Positions 28,893-39,187 of a stretch of 64,000 nucleotides of DNA are shown in pieces; within the stretch, counting starts at the first letter, position 1; each line of letters opens with the position of its first letter. Where the stretch lies: contig BGKB01000023.1 of assembly GCA_003116975.1 (NCBI GenBank), positions 1-64,000 on the forward strand, read 5' to 3'. The position numbers were made by a program, and so were the translations under genes. Under the pieces are notes generated by a model. That model made no database searches. It had not been told where the DNA came from and saw nothing but the letters and a program-made list of their open reading frames with translations. The stretch is from Aurantiochytrium sp. KH105 (Eukaryota; Sar; Bigyra; Thraustochytrida; Thraustochytriidae).

Positions 28893-29658
28893 GACTTCGT
28901 TCCCAAAATAACTTTCCCCACGTTTAAGCTTTCTTCGCGTTGGCTCGCCGCGGCACTGACAAGACCGCTTGATTATCACCACGTGCTATCTCTCCTTTGC
29001 ACACGTCGTGGACGTCAGCAAGGTCTGGCGTGGAATGTTCACGAAGATGCCAACGAGCCTCGTCAAGGCTCCCAACGTCTTCTGCGCAACCCCTCTTGCT
29101 TTAACGGATCAGATGCTAGGACCAGCATTTGTCTCACGATAGAGTCGTCTTCAAGACCCGAGTCATCCATTCGCCAAAGAAGTCCTCTGGACATGGATTC
29201 GCAACAAGACGCAAGAGAGGAGACGTCACAAAACCAAAGACGTTCACTGCCTCTGCTGTAACTCCAGATTGTCGTCGCGCTCAATTATGACTTGACACCA
29301 CAAAAGTGGAGCTTCGGCTTGGGGATCTTTTGATGAAGATGAGCGAGGGCTGAAAGTTCAAGCTCACTTTGTGCTGCGCGGCTGCTTGTGCGCGGAAGGC
29401 CTGCGCTTTCGCGCGCGGCGCAGCGCGATTGACTGTGATCGCAGTGCATGTCGGAATTCCGCCTTCTGCCTGCACCCTTCGACTCTTGAAGAGGGCCAAG
29501 GCTGACCTTGCAAGCGCAGCGAATCGCACCACGCTACGGCATCTGTGGTTCGCACAGCGGAGACCAGACACCCTGCTGCGCCACGACCGCACGAGCGAGC
29601 GAGCGAGCGACCTTGCTGCTCAACTTGCAATTCCAAGCTTTCGCGTGACAGACTCACC
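28893..29658. other. Divergent upstream region; no gene
   Basis: Between two divergent genes. It includes a GAGC tetranucleotide tract near 29,592-29,611. No supported open frame. Confidence 0.5.
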
Positions 29659-30630
29659 ATGGCGCGGAAGAAACGCTCGCAAGGACACAAGGCGAATAGA
29701 GGGTCCTCCCATGCGTCAAAAGCCAAGTCTGCGTCCGTCCCCGTAGCTGCAAACGCGCCACCGGAGCCTTCTGCCAGCTCGGAAAGCTCTGCTATGGCAG
29801 AAACAAGTGCCCCGGTGTCGATATATAAGCACTCCGATACTCTTGAGCCCTTTGGCGAAATGGGTCGCTGCCTCTTATCTTCGACAATGCTACAGAATGG
29901 ACGCGGCATTCGAGCTACATTTGAGCACTTTGAACGCGCCGGTCTCTCCAGTCGTGGCCGCGCGTCATCTCGTCGTAACCAGGAGCATGCTCGCGTTTCA
30001 AAAACAACAAAAGGATCATCACCAATGCCCAGGCCGGCGAGCTCTGGATCGCAGGATGCGGAGCTCCTACGCCACGAGCTTGTGAGCGAATTTGCTGACT
30101 TCATGCGACTTGCTCATGACGATGTAGCCCTCCTGACAACAAAGCTAGAGCAACAGCGACGTCATAATCTTCAGGTCCGAAAACGTGCATTGCGTCGCCA
30201 GTCGCGCCCATCCCACGCAGCTACAACCACCGCAGCCATCGCTGCTGCCCGAGCAAAGGGCACGTCTCGCTGGAGAACACCGCTGCGCAGCGGGTATGAC
30301 AGCGACAGCACAACCGCATCGACTAACACATCGGCCACGACCTTGGAGACTGCCGATTTGGATCAAGCTGGTCGATCGAGCTCACGGGGCGAAGCTCTCT
30401 TTCGTCAGGTGTTGCAAGCGACCAGTCCACCCCGCGGCGATGAGGTTTCTTCGGGCCTCTTGTCATCGAGTGAATTGCGCTCCCAGGCACAAAGCGTGCT
30501 CGCATTACTTGCAGGCAAAGACTCCGAAACAACAGAGGGAAGTTCGGCCGTGCAAGTCTTTGACGCGCCCAAACGTGAAGTTATTGTCGCAGCGCTCAAT
30601 CTGCTTCAGCGCCATCTCGACGGACCATAG
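29659..30630 (+). CDS. Hypothetical low-complexity protein
   Basis: ATG 29659 in a favourable context (TCACCATGG) gives 323 aa. It is rich in Ser, Ala, Arg and Gln. A central segment (about residues 115-175) with VSEFADFMRL and regular Leu/Glu/Lys spacing could form a coiled coil. The final part (SVLALLAGKD... VIVAALNLLQRHLDGP) looks like a short ordered helix region. No known family is recognised. It may be a scaffold or regulatory protein; that is a guess. The next gene starts ~290 bp downstream on the same strand. Confidence 0.6.
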   Translation: MARKKRSQGHKANRGSSHASKAKSASVPVAANAPPEPSASSESSAMAETSAPVSIYKHSDTLEPFGEMGRCLLSSTMLQNGRGIRATFEHFERAGLSSRGRASSRRNQEHARVSKTTKGSSPMPRPASSGSQDAELLRHELVSEFADFMRLAHDDVALLTTKLEQQRRHNLQVRKRALRRQSRPSHAATTTAAIAAARAKGTSRWRTPLRSGYDSDSTTASTNTSATTLETADLDQAGRSSSRGEALFRQVLQATSPPRGDEVSSGLLSSSELRSQAQSVLALLAGKDSETTEGSSAVQVFDAPKREVIVAALNLLQRHLDGP

Positions 30631-30917
30631 ACTCTCAGACCAGCTCGCTCGTCACCTACTTTCTCGCGTACTTACTCACCGAGATCATTATTTATGCAGA
30701 CTTCCGTAACGCATCATCACAGGTCTGCAACATACGCTGCAGCGAGATGCTCAAGTGTTACTAGTCTCGTTTTTTTGCGCAATGGCAAATCTCATTTTTA
30801 TCCTCTTTCTCTCTCGCGGCCCGACCAATCGCAAGGCTCGCCGTGCAGCGCAGAGCTGCTCGCTCGCTCGCTGGCACGCCTCGTGGGCGCTAGCGCGGTG
30901 ACACCGCTGGGCCAGCA

Positions 30918-32087
30918 ATGCGCCCGCAAGGCCTCGCTGTCGCGGCATGGCGAGGTTCGTGCTGTCTGCTCATGTTGGCGGCAGCCGCGGCGAACGTTGG
31001 CGAGAACCATGAAGGCTTTGCGCGAGGTGGCAAGCCCCTCGCGCGCGAGGGAGCAGCGGCGGAGGAAAACCTTGAGACGGCGACCGACGTGCAGCCCCTC
31101 CAGATCGGGCAACGCGTGCGCCGCGGCGCAGACTGGGTCTGGTACCGGCAGGACGGAGTCCCACCTGGACCCGGGACCGTGGTCCAAGTCGTGGACTGGA
31201 AAAACGAGCAAAGGCGCGGCATTCGGGTCCTCTGGGATGCCACTGACGAGTGGAACGTGTATCGCTGGGGGGCAGAAGACGGTCGGTTTGATCTCAAAGT
31301 GCTTCCCGATGAACCTCTTGTCGATCTAGAGGCCTTAAAGTGGCGACCACCTCCGGAAGCACCCTCTGGTGCATGTGTGCCAAATGAGAAGGCTGCGCTT
31401 TCGCAACTTTATCGTAACCTGAACGGCCCCACTTTGTGGCGTCACAAAGCTGGTTGGGAGACACTCGATGCTCAAGTCAGGCAAGAGTGCACGGAAGAGG
31501 GTCTCGAGAGCGGCCAGGATGAAACGATGATGATGATGATGATGGTCGACAATCTTGGCCAAAGGCGTCGCATCTCCCGCGCCGCTCAGGGCGGCTATGA
31601 TCGCCCGCGTCCTGAAGATGCCGACGACCCATGTCTCTTGCCATGGGAAGGGGTAGTGTGCGAAAAAGGTCATGTCGTCTCGCTCCGTCTAGACCGCAAT
31701 CATCTTCGAGGATCGCTTGCAAGTCTGACCGACTTGGGAGCTCTGTCGAATCTGCGGGCCCTTGATCTGAGCATGAATGCACTCAATGGCAGTCTCGATG
31801 CCATCACGATGCTCTCGAACTTGCGATGGCTCAACTTGGCGAATAATCAGCTGAGCGGCACAATTCCCGATGCGCTCGGCGATCTTGTTGAACTAGAGTG
31901 GATTAGCGTTGCGCACAATCAGCTGGAGGGAGCTTTGCCGGCGTCTCTGGGTCAACTCAAGAACCTATCCTTTGCGTTTTTCTCGCAAAATAGACTTCAA
32001 GTTAGTGAAAATATGGTCCCGTCAGCCTTGCGCGCACTTCCAAAGCTTGCGCCAAGGCATCCAAGACTCGAGGGCAATCAAAGTTGA
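30918..32087 (+). CDS. Secreted MIB/HERC2 plus plant-type LRR protein
   Basis: 389 aa with an N-terminal signal peptide (hydrophobic core ~15-25). Residues ~62-128 form a MIB/HERC2 domain: VRRGADWVWYRQDG, then PGTVVQV, VLWD and a YRWG...DL end, the usual order of this domain in mind bomb and HERC2 ligases. A leucine-rich repeat part follows: an LRR N-terminal cap (LSQLYRNLNGPTLW ... DPCLLPWEGVVC), split by an acidic insertion with a run of Met from an ATGATG repeat (31,523-31,540), then about five LRRs (LRALDLSMNALNGSL and similar). LRRs bind ligands. A MIB/HERC2 domain in a secreted protein without a RING or HECT is unusual. No TM helix or GPI signal is evident. Confidence 0.8.
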   Translation: MRPQGLAVAAWRGSCCLLMLAAAAANVGENHEGFARGGKPLAREGAAAEENLETATDVQPLQIGQRVRRGADWVWYRQDGVPPGPGTVVQVVDWKNEQRRGIRVLWDATDEWNVYRWGAEDGRFDLKVLPDEPLVDLEALKWRPPPEAPSGACVPNEKAALSQLYRNLNGPTLWRHKAGWETLDAQVRQECTEEGLESGQDETMMMMMMVDNLGQRRRISRAAQGGYDRPRPEDADDPCLLPWEGVVCEKGHVVSLRLDRNHLRGSLASLTDLGALSNLRALDLSMNALNGSLDAITMLSNLRWLNLANNQLSGTIPDALGDLVELEWISVAHNQLEGALPASLGQLKNLSFAFFSQNRLQVSENMVPSALRALPKLAPRHPRLEGNQS

Positions 32088-32301
32088 GCTCATGTTCTTC
32101 TTCAATTTCCTGGTTTTTCCATGCAATATGCGTTACGCCAGGCAAAGCACGATTTCACGTAAGCTTCTGTCCAAGTACTATCAGAACTGAACAAAACAAA
32201 GAGGCTTCCAAGCAAACATGACCTTATTCGAAGCAAGCAAGCGAGTCAGCAATGGCCGGCCAATAAAAAGGTAGTAATATACATAAGCAAGCCACTTGGC
32301 C

Positions 32302-33537
32302 CTACCGACGACGATTCACGGAGCGGAAAGAGGCGAGATGCGAGCTTGCAGAGCGAGGCGCGGCGTCAGGCCGCTGTGCACTGACCTCGGTAGCCAGAGG
32401 TGTCAGCTTGAGCAACATGCCCATTCCCGTCGGCACAGTTTGCAAGAGACCCGCTTGCACGGCGTCTTTAATGTGAAACTCAAGCCCGAGCGCCTCCGTG
32501 GCCTTGGCTAACTTGGTAGTTTGCATACTCACGCCGGCAGCTGCCCCTGGGCCAGCCGTCCCAGCATCGAGGTCACGGCCGTGGTCTCGATCCGTGCGCC
32601 GCCGCTTGCGCTTGCGTCTTTGCATGCTGACGAGCTGGAAGATGTCACGTTCGAGCATCTCCTTGTTCTTTTTCTTATCGAGCGTCTCCACGAGCGCTTT
32701 ACGGCCCCGTTTCATTGGCTTGACGAGGCGGCCGAGACCTGGCATGGTAATCCAGTAGCTGTTTGCTTCAAAGACGTCGACGCGCCGCACAAGGAGCTCC
32801 GCTTCGCAGAGAATGGTGCGAGGCGATTTGCGCAGAAGCCCTTGCGGCGCCGCTGCCGCTTGATCGTCCGCGCGGATGGCCGCTTCTGATGCGCGTTCTT
32901 CGCGTTGCCGCGCAGGTTTTGTCGGGTTGCTCGCGAGCAGTCGCGTGAGCTCTTCGTCCGAGATGCTAAGCGCCGTACAGCGTGGAAGCACGCGATCTCT
33001 GAATCTACGCAGCGCCATGGCCTCGGATAATTTGTTTGAAGCCTGAAGGTCATCAGCCAACCTGCTCACGAGTGCGCGATAATCGGCTTCCAGAGATACG
33101 AGGCGATCTGCTTTGCCAGAATTGATAAAGTACATGCGCAGCTCACCGCTTTGCCGTGCTTCTTGAATCTCCTGGTCAACTGCACTTCGGTGTGCGACAA
33201 CGCCATACACGTGGTGCACAAAGGCTACGGGGATGGGCACTAAGCTTAGTTCTTGGCGATGCCTGCGCATCAGCAGCCTTGCGGCAGCTACGGCGTCGCT
33301 CATGATCTCAACATTTCCTAGCTCGAATGCGTCGAGATCGTTGCTTTGACTTCTCTGATCACCCTGCTCATGTTCGCGTCGTTGTCGTCGTCGGCGCGGC
33401 GGGTGGTCCTGCTCGTTTCGTGGCAGGTTTGCCGTGGGCGTCACAAAGCCTGCGAGCAGGTTTCCCGCGGCATCTGAGGCGCGTCGAGGGCCCACGGGCT
33501 GGCGCCAGCCGAGCGACCGTCGTGCACAGGCCTTCAT
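32302..33537 (-). CDS. STK19: STK19-like winged-helix DNA-binding protein
   Basis: 411 aa from ATG 33537. The core (about 85-380) has the STK19 pattern: PVAFVHHVYGVVAHRSAVD with ELRMYFINS, a middle SDEELTRLLAS segment, a large charged insertion, then the conserved end ANSYWITMPGLGRLVK, followed by LGLEFHIKDAVQAGLLQTV and GMGMLLKLTP. In animals this protein was once named a kinase but is a winged-helix chromatin protein; it acts in transcription-coupled nucleotide excision repair. No kinase motifs are present here, which agrees. The basic run RRKRKRRR could be a nuclear localisation signal. It is divergent from the WASH-like gene, with a CTG repeat in the shared upstream region. Confidence 0.75.
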   Translation of the reverse strand: MKACARRSLGWRQPVGPRRASDAAGNLLAGFVTPTANLPRNEQDHPPRRRRQRREHEQGDQRSQSNDLDAFELGNVEIMSDAVAAARLLMRRHRQELSLVPIPVAFVHHVYGVVAHRSAVDQEIQEARQSGELRMYFINSGKADRLVSLEADYRALVSRLADDLQASNKLSEAMALRRFRDRVLPRCTALSISDEELTRLLASNPTKPARQREERASEAAIRADDQAAAAPQGLLRKSPRTILCEAELLVRRVDVFEANSYWITMPGLGRLVKPMKRGRKALVETLDKKKNKEMLERDIFQLVSMQRRKRKRRRTDRDHGRDLDAGTAGPGAAAGVSMQTTKLAKATEALGLEFHIKDAVQAGLLQTVPTGMGMLLKLTPLATEVSAQRPDAAPRSASSHLASFRSVNRRR

Positions 33538-33590
33538 AACCGCCCCTCCACCGTGAGACGCGGAGCGAGACTTGATCGACGCTTTGAGGT

Positions 33591-33594
<4 letters not shown>

Positions 33595-33666
<72 letters not shown>
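33595..33666. repeat. (CTG)24 trinucleotide tract
   Basis: 24 uninterrupted CTG units lie between the divergent STK19 and WASH-like genes, upstream of the WASH-like ATG. Poly-Cys and poly-Leu frames through it are by-products. Confidence 0.95.
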
Positions 33667-33668
<2 letters not shown>

Positions 33669-33853
33669 CTCCTTGTTGCTCACGTCAAGATTGGCTCTCT
33701 CGCACCAGAACTCGTATAGGCCTACCTACATCTTGTTCGCGACGCGGCTTCGGGGCGGCCGGAAGTTGGAGAGATCCGGACGAGGTCTGCACGGACGCTG
33801 TCCCTGCGCTGCGCGAAGGTCGCAGCAAGCTCTTTGAGGCAACGGCGAGGTCA

Positions 33854-35686
33854 ATGACAACAGCCGGGCCAGAAAAGATGAAGTCGGGGCCAAGCCCGGC
33901 CGAAGCCGCTGCTGCAGCTGCTGCTGCTGCTGCTCCTGCTGCTGAGACCCTCGTGTTCGTAGAAGAAAGCGTAGTTCCCAGCGCCATCAGCAATGCGCAC
34001 AAGGGCCAAGAAGATCTTGCCAAAGCGCTGTCCGCGCTAGAGATTCTTGCTTGTGGCGTTTTCGATACCGTGGAGACAAGGATACGCGAAACAAGTGCCA
34101 AATGTGAGGAGATCGCGCAGCGCGTTCACAGCGCAGCGCAGCGTGTCGAGGCGATTGCTCATTCGCGAGCCACGCAAGCAACAACGGTCTATGCTGCGCC
34201 AAAGTACCCGCATGAGGAATCTGGCGTCCGACTTCGCCTTAAACAAAAGGAAAGCAATAATTCGAGGAATGAAGCGCCACCCATAGCGAAGAGCTATTTG
34301 CTGGGAGCTAGCGCTCCTTTCCCAAAAGGACAAACCCGCGCAGCTCTTCTGGAGGGACCTGGCGGCACTCGAGATACTGACGATTCAAACTCTCCGTCAT
34401 TGCGGATCTCTGCGCTAGCTTATGAAGATACGCTTCGTGCTCAGGAAGTCGAATTATTTGGTCGCAGACGACGAACATCTACGGCTATAGGCTCCGCGTC
34501 TGATGAGAGCACTAGCTTCGGGATCGCAAGGGTTCGCGAGGAGGACTCTGCGGGAGTCTCGCCACCCCCACCATCCTTTCTTTTCGAAGACGAGGGAGGA
34601 AAGCACAATACCGGTGATGAGCAACAAGACCAGTACGATGTCTCATTTCGACCGATGCTCCGTGGCCCGACCCTTTTGGACATGCCAACAAGCCTCGATC
34701 TCCCAGACATTGCGGATCTCAGTATCACTGACTTTGGCGCACTAGGGCGACAGTCAAGTCACTCGGAAGATGTCTCGCCTCAATCTGCGTCAACTCGTTC
34801 TCTGAATGCTGATGCTGCACCATTACCCAAGCCCAAAGCAAGCATTGGGGCAACCTTGGGAGTCGCTGAAGAGGGCGTATCCGACGCCGGGGTGGACCTT
34901 GCGCCTATCGTGGCCAACCTCGAGACAGCAGCACCTGCACGCAACGAGAACCAAGATGCGAATGCTACGAGCAAGAGTTTTATAGACGCTGCGAAGAATC
35001 AAGCCTCGCAAAATACCAACGAAAGGACGGGAACGCAGCGGCTTGAGACAGGCTCAGCGAGCCCAAGATCCTCTGCGGAGAAGGCGGCAACGATGACGAC
35101 GAATTCGAAGGTGTCAAAGACGAGCTCTTCGGGCCTTGGAGGTGCGCTGCTTGCCGCAATTCGTGCCCCTGAAAATCGAGCCAAGCTTCGACGCGCGGAC
35201 TTGAGCGTAGCGTCCGATGACGCCAATCGTCATCGTGCTCGTGACGCAAAGGCAGACGCGAATACGTTGCCGCAGCCGCAGTCGCAGCTGACCCTCGCCG
35301 AAGAGATGCGCCTGAATCTGGCGCGACGGCAAAAGGTTCTGAGCGGCAAGCTCGACGAAGAGCAGCAAGCCGCGGACGCGGCGCGGCGCGCAAGCCTACA
35401 GGGCTCCGTGTTGGCCGTAGCAGCTGCCGGCAAATTCCTGCGGTCTGTGCCGGAAGAAGACGGTGGCGGTGGACGAGGCGTGGCGAGTAATCTCTCGCCA
35501 CGCGCGCGAGCCTCCCGGCGACGCCATCTTGAGAGCGCTCGCAGTCCGGGTGTTCAAGGCCTCGCGCTCAGTATGGACAACATGGGTAGCATTGACGCCT
35601 TTCTGGACCTCAAGAACCAGCCCGGCGACGAGCTCGGCGCCTCAGACGCTGATCAGTCCTCGGCCTCGGGCTGGGATACCGACTGA
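33854..35686 (+). CDS. WASH complex subunit 1-like protein
   Basis: The ATG at 33854 gives 610 aa; the frame further upstream is only the CTG tract. N-terminal part: an Ala-run, then LAKALSALEILACGVFDTVE, a helical segment, and an AT-x-VY-x-APKYP end like the conserved WASH1 head (sample pattern: ...KV-F-SSAKYP). The middle is disordered and acidic with one short PPPP. The C-terminus has a WH2-like motif (GGALLAAIRAPENRAKLRR, residue ~430) and an acidic end with a single Trp (SGWDTD). WASH1 activates Arp2/3 on endosomes. The weak poly-Pro region is unlike animal WASH1, and SCAR/WAVE is the main alternative. Confidence 0.65.
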   Translation: MTTAGPEKMKSGPSPAEAAAAAAAAAAPAAETLVFVEESVVPSAISNAHKGQEDLAKALSALEILACGVFDTVETRIRETSAKCEEIAQRVHSAAQRVEAIAHSRATQATTVYAAPKYPHEESGVRLRLKQKESNNSRNEAPPIAKSYLLGASAPFPKGQTRAALLEGPGGTRDTDDSNSPSLRISALAYEDTLRAQEVELFGRRRRTSTAIGSASDESTSFGIARVREEDSAGVSPPPPSFLFEDEGGKHNTGDEQQDQYDVSFRPMLRGPTLLDMPTSLDLPDIADLSITDFGALGRQSSHSEDVSPQSASTRSLNADAAPLPKPKASIGATLGVAEEGVSDAGVDLAPIVANLETAAPARNENQDANATSKSFIDAAKNQASQNTNERTGTQRLETGSASPRSSAEKAATMTTNSKVSKTSSSGLGGALLAAIRAPENRAKLRRADLSVASDDANRHRARDAKADANTLPQPQSQLTLAEEMRLNLARRQKVLSGKLDEEQQAADAARRASLQGSVLAVAAAGKFLRSVPEEDGGGGRGVASNLSPRARASRRRHLESARSPGVQGLALSMDNMGSIDAFLDLKNQPGDELGASDADQSSASGWDTD

Positions 35687-37588
35687 TGAAATTCAATGGG
35701 AAACAAAAGGAGAGGCAGGCGGCGGCGATGCTGGTGCCGCTGGTGCTGCTCCTGCTGATGATGATGGCCCATCTGCATCCTCCCAAAGAATCTCAGCCAA
35801 GCGAGAGCTTGCATCATGCGCCGCGCATTGCCAGACCAACTAAACTCTGGCAAGCTGGACGGATTCTCTGCCTCGCCATTCGCTGTCACAGTCAGCTCGC
35901 TCGTGCCCATGCTTGACAGTGAGCTTGCACGTGCCGGCGCGCCACTCACAGTCGCTCATACAGACTGACCGACTGACGGACGCCTCACGTCGGTCCCCGC
36001 ACCTCCGCGGACGCCTGCAAGACCGGCCCGCGCCGATGAACGAGGGGGCTGGCGGGCACCTGCACGGGCACCCACCCGCCCATGGCCCGCCGGCCGGCCC
36101 GCGGCGGGTGGCTGCGACGTGCGGGTCGAAACGAGGCGAGGCGCGACTTGCATGCGGGCGCGCGCTCGATAGCTCGCTCGAAGGAAGATGATACTTATGT
36201 TGCCTTTGTGTTTCTCTGTTTTCTTTCTCAGGCTGGACCTCGATCCCCCGTTCGCTCGCGCAGCCTGGACTCTGCTTTACGGACGCTCCCACGCTCGTCC
36301 AGGATCAGGGTCCAGGCAAGGCCGCTTTGCGCGAGTTGCAGTGACCTGGCAGGTCTCGGTGATGCGCGGCGACCCAAAAGGCAGCGCGCAAGAGACGAGG
36401 CGAGGCGAGACAATAAGCGGGACGGAGCCGCTGAGACAACAAGCGGGACGGAGCCGCTGGAATCTTCTCTCTCTTTGTTGCCTTCGCTTTGCGCTATACT
36501 CTGTGGCTGCTGCAACAGTGCTAGGTGGCAGTCTTTGCGTGCAGTATGTGTGTAGTTCACTGTCATGAGGGGGATGAAGTAGCTCATAGTCTGGACTTGT
36601 GTTCTGCGACCGCCTCCCCCGACTATGGACGGGATGAACGCGTCTCGAAAGGGGAGCGAAGCAGGCCAGAACTGGAAATCAACAAGTGTGTGTGAGAGGG
36701 GGTGTGCGTGGAGGAAAACAATAAAACAAAACAAACAGCCTGCCCTGCTGCGCGTGCCGAACACTGCACGCGCCCAACGTTTGTTTCCCTTGACCCGAGG
36801 ACGGCTCTGCCCCTGCTACATGGCTTTCCTGCGCTCCCGAGGCTGCTGCTCGTTTCCACGACGTTGTTTCTGCGGTCTTTTCCCGCCAGAGACCTCAGCG
36901 ACGGCGCGGACTTAACTTCCCGCACACGTGATCAAAAAAAAGGTATTGTAAAAAGAATAAAAAAGGTCCTCCACATCGCATCGGTCCCGCAAAAGTCGCT
37001 TTGCGCCGCGGCACCACGCCGGTCTCCGGCAGGCCTTTCCGCGCCGCTCCCCGTCCGTCCTCGTCCTTCGCGGCCCCTCCCCCTCGCCGACTGCGGCCCG
37101 GCCCTGGCGCCACGAGGTCCTCAGCGAGCTGCGATGAAAGAGAGCTCAAGCAAGGGAAGAAAGAAATCAAGAAAAGAAAGAACGAAAGAAAGTAAGAAAG
37201 ACGCCCCGCGCGTGTCATCTCTCGCCGCGAATGACAAGCACAGAGAGAGAGAAAAAAAAAATGAAAAGGGAAAGAAAAAAGAGGAGAGCGAGCGCGCTCA
37301 CTTCGCGCGGCCCGTGCAAGGTTGGAGTACTACTCGCCAGGCACGAGCGTGGAGCAAAGCAGGGCAGAGCGGAGCGAAGCAAAGACCAGTCGGCCAACCC
37401 TCGCCCGCTCGCGACTGCGCCGCGCCCGGGACCTCGCTGTCGCGCGCAGGAGGGGGGATAAGGGGGGGCGCGTGGGGACGCCCATTGCGAGCTGAGCTGC
37501 GCAGAGCAGCCGGGACGCTGGCCGTTCGTGACGTACAAGTTGGGCTTGGCTGCAAGCGGGAGCCTCGCAAGTCGTTGAGCAGCTCAAG
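35687..37588. other. Long intergenic region; no gene
   Basis: A GA-rich run (AAAGAAAG words, 37,133-37,290) lies before the receptor gene. Various open frames are unsupported. Confidence 0.5.
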
Positions 37589-39187
37589 ATGGCGGAGAAT
37601 GCAACAGGGGTCTGCCCGCCGAAGGAGCACCCTGAGCAGGTGGACCTGACGACGACGAACAGATACGTGGGTCTGGCAACCTTCGTTTTCTGGCTCGTCC
37701 TCGTTGCAACGTCCGTGGCGTGGTGGTGGGTGCGAAGAAAACACCCAATCCTTCGAAAGCGTCACTTCGGACTGATGCTGGCCAGCAGCGCCGGGCTTAC
37801 AGCCGGCGTCGTGGCCGTCTCGTTCGCCAATTACATTAATCGCAGCGAAATGCCTTGCGACGCCATTCTCTGGTGCAGCTACCTGCTCGTCAGTCTGGGC
37901 GCCGGCCCGCTGGCCGTGCGTCTAACAAATTTCTTCCTGAGGGTGCAGTTTGAGCAGCTGTTGCTCACGCGGGCCAAGTCCGAGTCAATGTCCTCCTCGC
38001 ATGGTCTCGAATCTCAGTTTGCGCCTTCCTCGGTACTTTCGCAGATTGGCGCCTATTTGCGAGTCTTCTGCGGGTGCCGACCAATCTCAGCTCCTGCGTT
38101 GACGCGTAGCTCGCGTCTGCAAAAGAAGGAATTGAAAGAACGACAATTGGTGGCCGCTACGCAGAAACGTAGCATCATTAGCGAGGCGCTCAGATCGCGA
38201 CAAAGGGCTGGCAATCTCGCGGCCTACTTTTTGCAATCAGGCTTCTTTTCAGGCATTGTCATGACCATATTGCTTCTCATGGCAATCATTCCAGGCATTC
38301 TCGCGAGCGCGGCAGCTTCCTTGCCGTACGGTTTCAAGGGCTGTACAGGATGCGTGTTGGGCAATTATCTTTTTCTGCCAGTGTGGGTTCAAAGCGCCGT
38401 TGTTCTCGTGCTTGGCACAGGCATGCTCTGGCGTATTCGCAGGGCCCCAGATCCACTTGGCATTCGCCGCGAGCTCACGCTTGTCTGGACCCTGGGTCTC
38501 TTGCTCTTTCTTGTCTCCGTGCTGGGGCTCATCGACCCCGGCTCGCTGCGCACAGAAGGCACCTTTGACTACCATTACTTTGGCGTCTTTATTATTTACG
38601 CTATTCAGATTGTGCAGTGCGTTGTGCCGGTCGCATACACATACAACCGCAAGAGTCTCGAGCATTTCAAGAGCGGCTACACGTTCGACCAGGCGCTGAA
38701 CCGACCAGACTTCAAGCAGGTTTTCTCGCAGTATCTGGCGAGCGAGTTCAGCATGGAGAACATGCTCTTTCTCGATGCCGTGCAACGATACAAGAATTCC
38801 TTTCGCAACGCTGCCGAGGATGCCGCTCGGGAAACAGCTGTGCGCGCTGTCGAGTTGTACAACACATTTCTCAAGGATAACAGCATGCTCGAAGTCAATG
38901 TCTCCTCTGAACAGAAACGGTCCGTGCGCGAGCAACTTCAGCCCTTTCTCGGCGCGATTGACTCGGCTGACGTCGAATTGCCACCTGAAATGGACATCTT
39001 TGACGTCTGCGAGGAGGAGATCAAGAAGCTTCTCATGACGGACTCGTTTCCACGCTTTCTTCGCTCTCCTCTCTTTGATGAGTGGTTCCGCGCAGATCAA
39101 TTTTCGGCATCCAAGCCAGGAATTACCTCCACGTCTGGATCACAGGTTCAGTCTCTTGGAGGAGAGAGCTCTTCGATGGAAACGTAG
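37589..39187 (+). CDS. 7TM receptor with C-terminal RGS domain
   Basis: 532 aa from ATG 37589 (context AAGATGG). Seven TM helices: residues ~29-49, 61-80, 92-112, 219-240, 262-282, 296-315 and 329-350. Between TM3 and TM4 lies a long cytoplasmic loop. An RGS domain (~365-500) follows directly: FDQALNRPDFKQVFSQYLAS, FLDAVQRYK, then a helical end with DSFPRFLRSPLF. This layout is like plant RGS1: a receptor-type membrane protein that accelerates GTP hydrolysis by a G-alpha subunit. The ligand is unknown. A C-terminal Ser-rich tail may be phosphorylated. Confidence 0.85.
   Translation: MAENATGVCPPKEHPEQVDLTTTNRYVGLATFVFWLVLVATSVAWWWVRRKHPILRKRHFGLMLASSAGLTAGVVAVSFANYINRSEMPCDAILWCSYLLVSLGAGPLAVRLTNFFLRVQFEQLLLTRAKSESMSSSHGLESQFAPSSVLSQIGAYLRVFCGCRPISAPALTRSSRLQKKELKERQLVAATQKRSIISEALRSRQRAGNLAAYFLQSGFFSGIVMTILLLMAIIPGILASAAASLPYGFKGCTGCVLGNYLFLPVWVQSAVVLVLGTGMLWRIRRAPDPLGIRRELTLVWTLGLLLFLVSVLGLIDPGSLRTEGTFDYHYFGVFIIYAIQIVQCVVPVAYTYNRKSLEHFKSGYTFDQALNRPDFKQVFSQYLASEFSMENMLFLDAVQRYKNSFRNAAEDAARETAVRAVELYNTFLKDNSMLEVNVSSEQKRSVREQLQPFLGAIDSADVELPPEMDIFDVCEEEIKKLLMTDSFPRFLRSPLFDEWFRADQFSASKPGITSTSGSQVQSLGGESSSMET

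Noticed and set aside
33572..33853. Poly-Cys or poly-Leu N-terminus of the WASH-like protein
   Set aside because: It is the CTG tract read in different frames; the conserved head begins after ATG 33854.
36702..37649. 315-codon plus-strand open frame
   Set aside because: Overlaps the start of the 7TM-RGS gene in another frame and has low-complexity GA-rich sequence.
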